Shown here one piece after another: positions 7,302-10,254 of a stretch of 10,254 bases of DNA. Below the pieces are notes generated by a model. The model saw only the letters and a program-made list of their open reading frames with translations, made no database searches and was not told the DNA's origin. Made by a program: the position numbers and the translations under genes. The stretch lies in assembly GCA_001970855.1 (NCBI GenBank), contig LSSN01002449.1, positions 1 to 10,254 on the forward strand, given 5' to 3'. This DNA is from Smittium culicis (Eukaryota > Kickxellomycota > Harpellomycetes > Harpellales > Legeriomycetaceae). The stretch's first letter is position 1; each line of letters starts with the position of its first letter.

Positions 7302-9284
7302 ATGATAAAAAATATATCTTTTATAGATAAAACAAAAGTATTTACATGTAAGATTTCAATCTTTTGATTTATTATAATTTTTTCTTTTATAGTATAATTA
7401 AAGATAAGCTTTATATTAAATAGTGAAAAATAAGGAGATATTCATTTTGATACTTTTGGCCCAGATCATTATGGCAATAAATGAATGTGTTAACAAGCCT
7501 TACAACTCGTACTTAACTGTTATGTATGGCACTCTTCTGCCTATAAAAATCAATTTCGCGTTCACATTTTTCTTTATGTCTCATGAATTTATCAGTTTAA
7601 TACAAAGGATTATCCTTAACCCAATGAACAAGCTTATTACTAGAAGGGATGGGTCACGTTTTTTATTTGGTAGATACCATTTTAGAATCGAAAATACTAT
7701 AGGACTTCATATATTCTCATCGATTTGGTTTGTTTTTTGGGCGCTATTACATAGCATTCTTGCTTTAACTGTTTTCACATATCGAAAGCAGTCGGCTCCT
7801 AAAAGCATTCAAATAAATATTAGAGGGTTGCCTACAGAAAATATCAAAATAGGAAACATTGAAAACACTGATATGAGTAATTTGTATCATGCAGGATCAA
7901 CCTACTTTCGATTTAGAGAATACTACTATTTTTCAACCGGCGTAGTACAGCTTGTTATTTTAGTTTTGATCACCGTTTTCTCATACCGTAAATACCATAT
8001 AAATACTAATTCTATTTATAATTATAACTAAAACATATATTCTGTACTATAGCTACAATCCGGAAAAAATTCTACGAATTATTTTATTTCACGCATCATT
8101 TATTTGTTATCCTGATTGGATCTTATATACTACATACCAAAACTATGAACCCTTTTCTAGGAATAGCACTGTCTATTTACATAATAGATAGAGCTTATAG
8201 ACTATTAAGAAGTAGAGCTGTAAAGAAAGGAGATTCCGAGATTTTCTTTTGGTCAAATAGAGTTATTGAAATGAGAATTCCAGTAAAATATCTTTCAGAA
8301 CGCATAACTGCGAATAAAAAAGCTCATAGTGGTTTTGTTCAGATCAAAATACCTGAAATATCCCTTATACAATCACATCCCTTCGACGTTTCATTTATTG
8401 GTGGAAAAGATTATTTCAGTTTATACATTACAAATGTGGGTTCGTGGACAAAAAAACTTTTCGAAATTTCAGATAGAAGTGATATTATCAAACCAAGCGA
8501 TAATACTGAGCCTAAACTAAAATCTAATAAAACGTCGGTCAATCAAGAGTTTAATGGAATATCAAATACTGCCTTGAATATTTATTATGATGAAAATAAA
8601 ACTTCAAACTTGATTGATACGGAAATTATCGGATCTAAAACTCCCAAATTCTTTAAAAGTGACTTTTCACTTATTTTAAGCCCAATTTATGATACAAATT
8701 CTAGGTATATTTTTGAAAATGAGGTTGTAGTACTAGCAGCTACGGGTTCAGGAATTTCTACTATGATATCTTTAATTGATTTTTTTATCTCCAACAAAAC
8801 CTCTCAAAATATCAAGACAAATAAACTGGTGCTGGTATGGGTATCTAGAGATATAAAATTATTCAGAATTTTAGAGGTAAAATTTGTATATATAAGCTAT
8901 GTTCCTAAAGCCACTAGAAATTTATATTCATTATTATCTCTAAATTAGGAAACTGTATCTAAATTGATCGATTCAGATAATAGAGATTTGGTATTTATAG
9001 AGCTATACTACTCTGGAAATGATGAATCCGATGAATATATATCAAACCCAATGAAAATAATTTCTAGTGTGTTTAAACCCAATAACAGCACTATAGCTTT
9101 TAGCAATTTTAAATTAAACTACGATGATCATATTCGAGGCATATTTTGTGACGAAGATATCAAAAGCTACGGCTTCTTGGTTGTAGGAAACGCAAATTTT
9201 ATGGAATATTATAAATTTAAAGCTGAGCAGGTTTCAAAGTCTCTCGGAATAAGGTCAAGAGTTAATATATACCTTCCAAACTAA
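7302..9284 (+). CDS. NADPH-oxidase-like flavocytochrome, copy B (4 exons, 589 aa)
   Basis: Paralogue of copy A, with about half its residues matching by eye in the membrane domain. Exons are 7302-7347, 7424-7987, 8053-8876 and 8949-9284, totalling 1770 nt. The ATG at 7302 gives a 15-residue exon 1 of the same 46-nt length as in copy A; the in-frame ATG at 7179 would add 41 residues. Haem ligands are H111/H125 and H218/H231, with the same 14 and 13 spacings. The helix-5 motif is IRKKFYELFYFTHHLF. The flavin site HPFDVS is at 312-317. The nucleotide loop is GSGIST at 435-440, with Thr where NOX enzymes and copy A have Pro. The S-R-D arginine is kept in V-W-V-S-R-D, V-G-N at 557-559 replaces C-G-P, and the terminal aromatic is absent (ends L-P-N). 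It is either a diverged oxidase or one with weakened NADPH use. The reading frame is intact once spliced, so I do not call it a pseudogene. Confidence 0.88.
7348..7423 (+). other. Intron 1 of NOX copy B (76 nt, phase 1)
   Basis: Donor GTAAGA is identical to that of copy A; the acceptor is TTAAATAG. Splicing gives T-K-V-F-T, then L16 across the junction, then K-N-K-E-I-F-I-L, matching copy A residue for residue in layout. The frame beginning at 7423 opens with GTG, which is a splice junction rather than a start codon. No clear branch site is seen. Confidence 0.82.
7988..8052 (+). other. Intron 2 of NOX copy B (65 nt, phase 1)
   Basis: Donor GTAAAT, branch site TACTAAT at 8004-8010, acceptor ACTATAG, with no other AG between branch and acceptor. 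Splicing joins helix 4 to P-T-I-R-K-K-F-Y-E-L-F and recovers the helix-5 haem histidines, which lie upstream of the in-frame ATG at 8145. The position equals intron 2 of copy A. Confidence 0.9.
8877..8948 (+). other. Intron 3 of NOX copy B (72 nt, phase 0, absent from copy A)
   Basis: Donor GTAAAA follows GAG; acceptor AAATTAG precedes GAA. Its length is divisible by three, but the unspliced frame meets a TAG that coincides with the acceptor. Splicing gives F-R-I-L-E-E-T-V-S-K-L-I, aligning without gaps to the uninterrupted M-K-I-L-D-P-I-I-E-K-V-I of copy A. The branch site is unclear. Confidence 0.82.
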
Positions 9285-9972
9285 AACCAAAGCGATATTA
9301 GTTGAAATTCTTTCGAAAACCCTGCATTTCATTTTTTATGAAAATTACTCAATCAATATAATGTTCACACTGTTTTATTAACACATTAAAATTTAATTTT
9401 TAAAAAAGCAAACTTTTTATTGCAAATAAATTTTTTCCATTTTAAAGGCAAGCTATACTAAAATTTTAAAAGTAAAAAAGCCAAGAGCTATTTGTGGTAG
9501 GTTTTAACATACCACTACACTTATATTCTATTATGGATTTTAGGGTGATGAATTTAAAGTTCTGGCCGTTCGAAAATAAAGTAATAAAAATAAAAACTAA
9601 GTATCAAGGTTTAAAGTTTTATGTTTTGAATTACCGTCAGTAATTAGATTTTTTAAGTATATAGATATACGAGATTTAAATGTTACAACTTTTCTCACTC
9701 TCTCTCTTAGAAAAGTTTTTCTTGGGCGAGCCAATAGGATTACAGAATTTAAAAAATTTTATTTCTTATCTACTACTCAGTTTTTTTTACGCCCTTACTA
9801 AATAAAATTTACTATAACCATCGAACACGTAGTCTATCTACTTTAACTTATTAATTCAACTTTGCTGACCTTGCCAAGAGCTACATTTTGGTACAAGTTT
9901 GGTCTCTTTAGACAAAGTTTAAATATTGCAATTAAATTGTAAGTGCCCAAGTTTGGTGCACGGTTTTAATTA
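9285..9972. other. Intergenic region after NOX copy B
   Basis: Non-coding as far as I can see. AATAAA at 9425-9430 is a weak candidate polyadenylation signal 141 nt after the stop. GCCAAGAGCTA occurs twice, near 9480 and 9873, and CAAGTTTGG twice, near 9895 and 9949. GTGGTA at 9494-9499 pairs with TACCAC at 9510-9515. Confidence 0.45.
9687..9717. repeat. 9-bp perfect hairpin with pyrimidine loop
   Basis: AACTTTTCT at 9687-9695 is the exact reverse complement of AGAAAAGTT at 9709-9717. The 13-nt loop is almost wholly C and T. It is followed by a short T-run. It lies between genes, about 400 nt after copy B, and no function is evident. Confidence 0.4.
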
Positions 9973-10043
9973 GCCAAATCGAAAAAAAAAAAAGTACGCA
10001 AATCGCCGAATTTAACGAATTTGATTATTTCGACTAATTTGCG
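9973..10043 (+). promoter_or_regulatory. Clustered CAAATCG / CGAATTT repeats upstream of the last gene
   Basis: Within about 70 bp there are CCAAATCG (9974-9981), CGCAAATCG (9997-10005), CGAATTT (10007-10013), CGAATTTG (10016-10023) and ATTTGCG (10037-10043). ATTTGCG is the exact reverse complement of CGCAAAT at 9997-10003. CpG-containing repeats stand out in DNA this AT-rich. The site ends about 75 nt before the start codon at 10119, a reasonable promoter position. The resemblance to TTTSGCGC-type cell-cycle sites is loose, so no factor is named. Confidence 0.4.
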
Positions 10044-10118
10044 ACATAAAAAAAAGCCTACACAAAAAAAAAGCAAAAAATAAATAAAAGCACAAAAAAA
10101 ACATCAATTTAATTAATT
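10044..10118 (+). promoter_or_regulatory. A-rich leader before the last gene
   Basis: Nearly T-poor and dominated by runs of 6-9 A broken by C or G, ending with an ATTAATT-like stretch directly before the ATG. Strand-asymmetric A-rich leaders are common in fungal 5' untranslated regions. No upstream ATG occurs between 10044 and the start codon. Confidence 0.4.
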
Positions 10119-10254
10119 ATGGTCATTAGAAAGCCCGTAAAACGTGCTAGATCACTGTTTAGCGACGTTGTGAAGGGAAATGACCCTCATTGCCTCACAA
10201 ATGAGGTACAAAACAGCAACACTGCTGATTATACTAGGGTTAATAACCAACATA
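10119..10254 (+). CDS. N-terminus of an unrecognised protein (runs off the window)
   Basis: Starts at ATG 10119 and stays open for 45 codons to the window edge. Hand-counted GC is about 41%, clearly above the spacer. The peptide opens with basic residues (R-K-P-V-K-R-A-R at 4-11) that resemble a nuclear-localisation signal, then S-L-F-S-D-V-V-K-G, then a polar Asn/Thr-rich stretch. An A-rich leader and a repeat cluster directly upstream support a true gene start. I do not recognise the family. Forty-five codons without a stop is weak evidence alone, and an intron could follow soon. Confidence 0.5.
   Translation, partial: MVIRKPVKRARSLFSDVVKGNDPHCLTNEVQNSNTADYTRVNNQH

Noticed and set aside
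8329..8520. 63-codon frame on the plus strand
   Set aside because: It is an out-of-frame shadow inside exon 3 of copy B.
2609..9284. Both oxidase genes as pseudogenes broken by frameshifts
   Set aside because: Every break coincides with a phase-compatible GT-AG pair, two of them at identical positions in both copies, and the spliced joins restore NOX motifs.

Overview
The window reads as nuclear DNA of an AT-rich eukaryote with short spliceosomal introns. The introns are 65-86 nt, GT-AG, and some have yeast-like CTAAC or TACTAAT branch sites. There are no bacterial operons or ribosome-binding sites. A fungus, possibly an early-diverging lineage, is my best guess, but the lineage is inferred only from base composition, intron style and the protein family.

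The core is a head-to-tail pair of paralogous NADPH-oxidase-like (NOX) genes on the + strand: copy A at 2609-4558 (3 exons, 595 aa) and copy B at 7302-9284 (4 exons, 589 aa). In both, long open frames appear broken. When the frames are joined at GT-AG introns, intact six-helix flavocytochromes result, with all four haem-ligand histidines. Both genes begin with a 46-nt exon coding 15 residues and ending in a T-K-V-x-T motif. They share two phase-1 introns at equivalent positions, and copy B has one extra phase-0 intron. The FAD site (HPF) is kept, but the NADPH half differs from standard NOX and differs between the copies. Both have a very short extracellular loop E and a long polar insert in the flavin domain.

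Region by region: 1-711 is non-coding, with a hairpin at 597-628. 712-1458 is a cluster of about four degenerate, abutting, TTAA-bounded miniature elements of about 170-198 bp, resembling piggyBac-type MITEs. 1459-2608 is featureless AT-rich DNA before NOX copy A. 4559-7301 is a 2.7-kb spacer holding a GC-richer island (about 5060-5283, possible retroelement relic) and a 114-bp segment with perfect 12-bp inverted ends (6291-6404). After copy B, 9285-10118 holds a 9-bp hairpin and then a repeat-rich, A-tract-rich leader. It leads into the first 45 codons of an unrecognised gene that runs off the window at 10254.

If expressed, the two oxidases would sit in a membrane and pass electrons from cytosolic NAD(P)H through FAD and two haems to oxygen or another acceptor across the membrane. 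No regulatory subunit or EF-hand region is present in the window.
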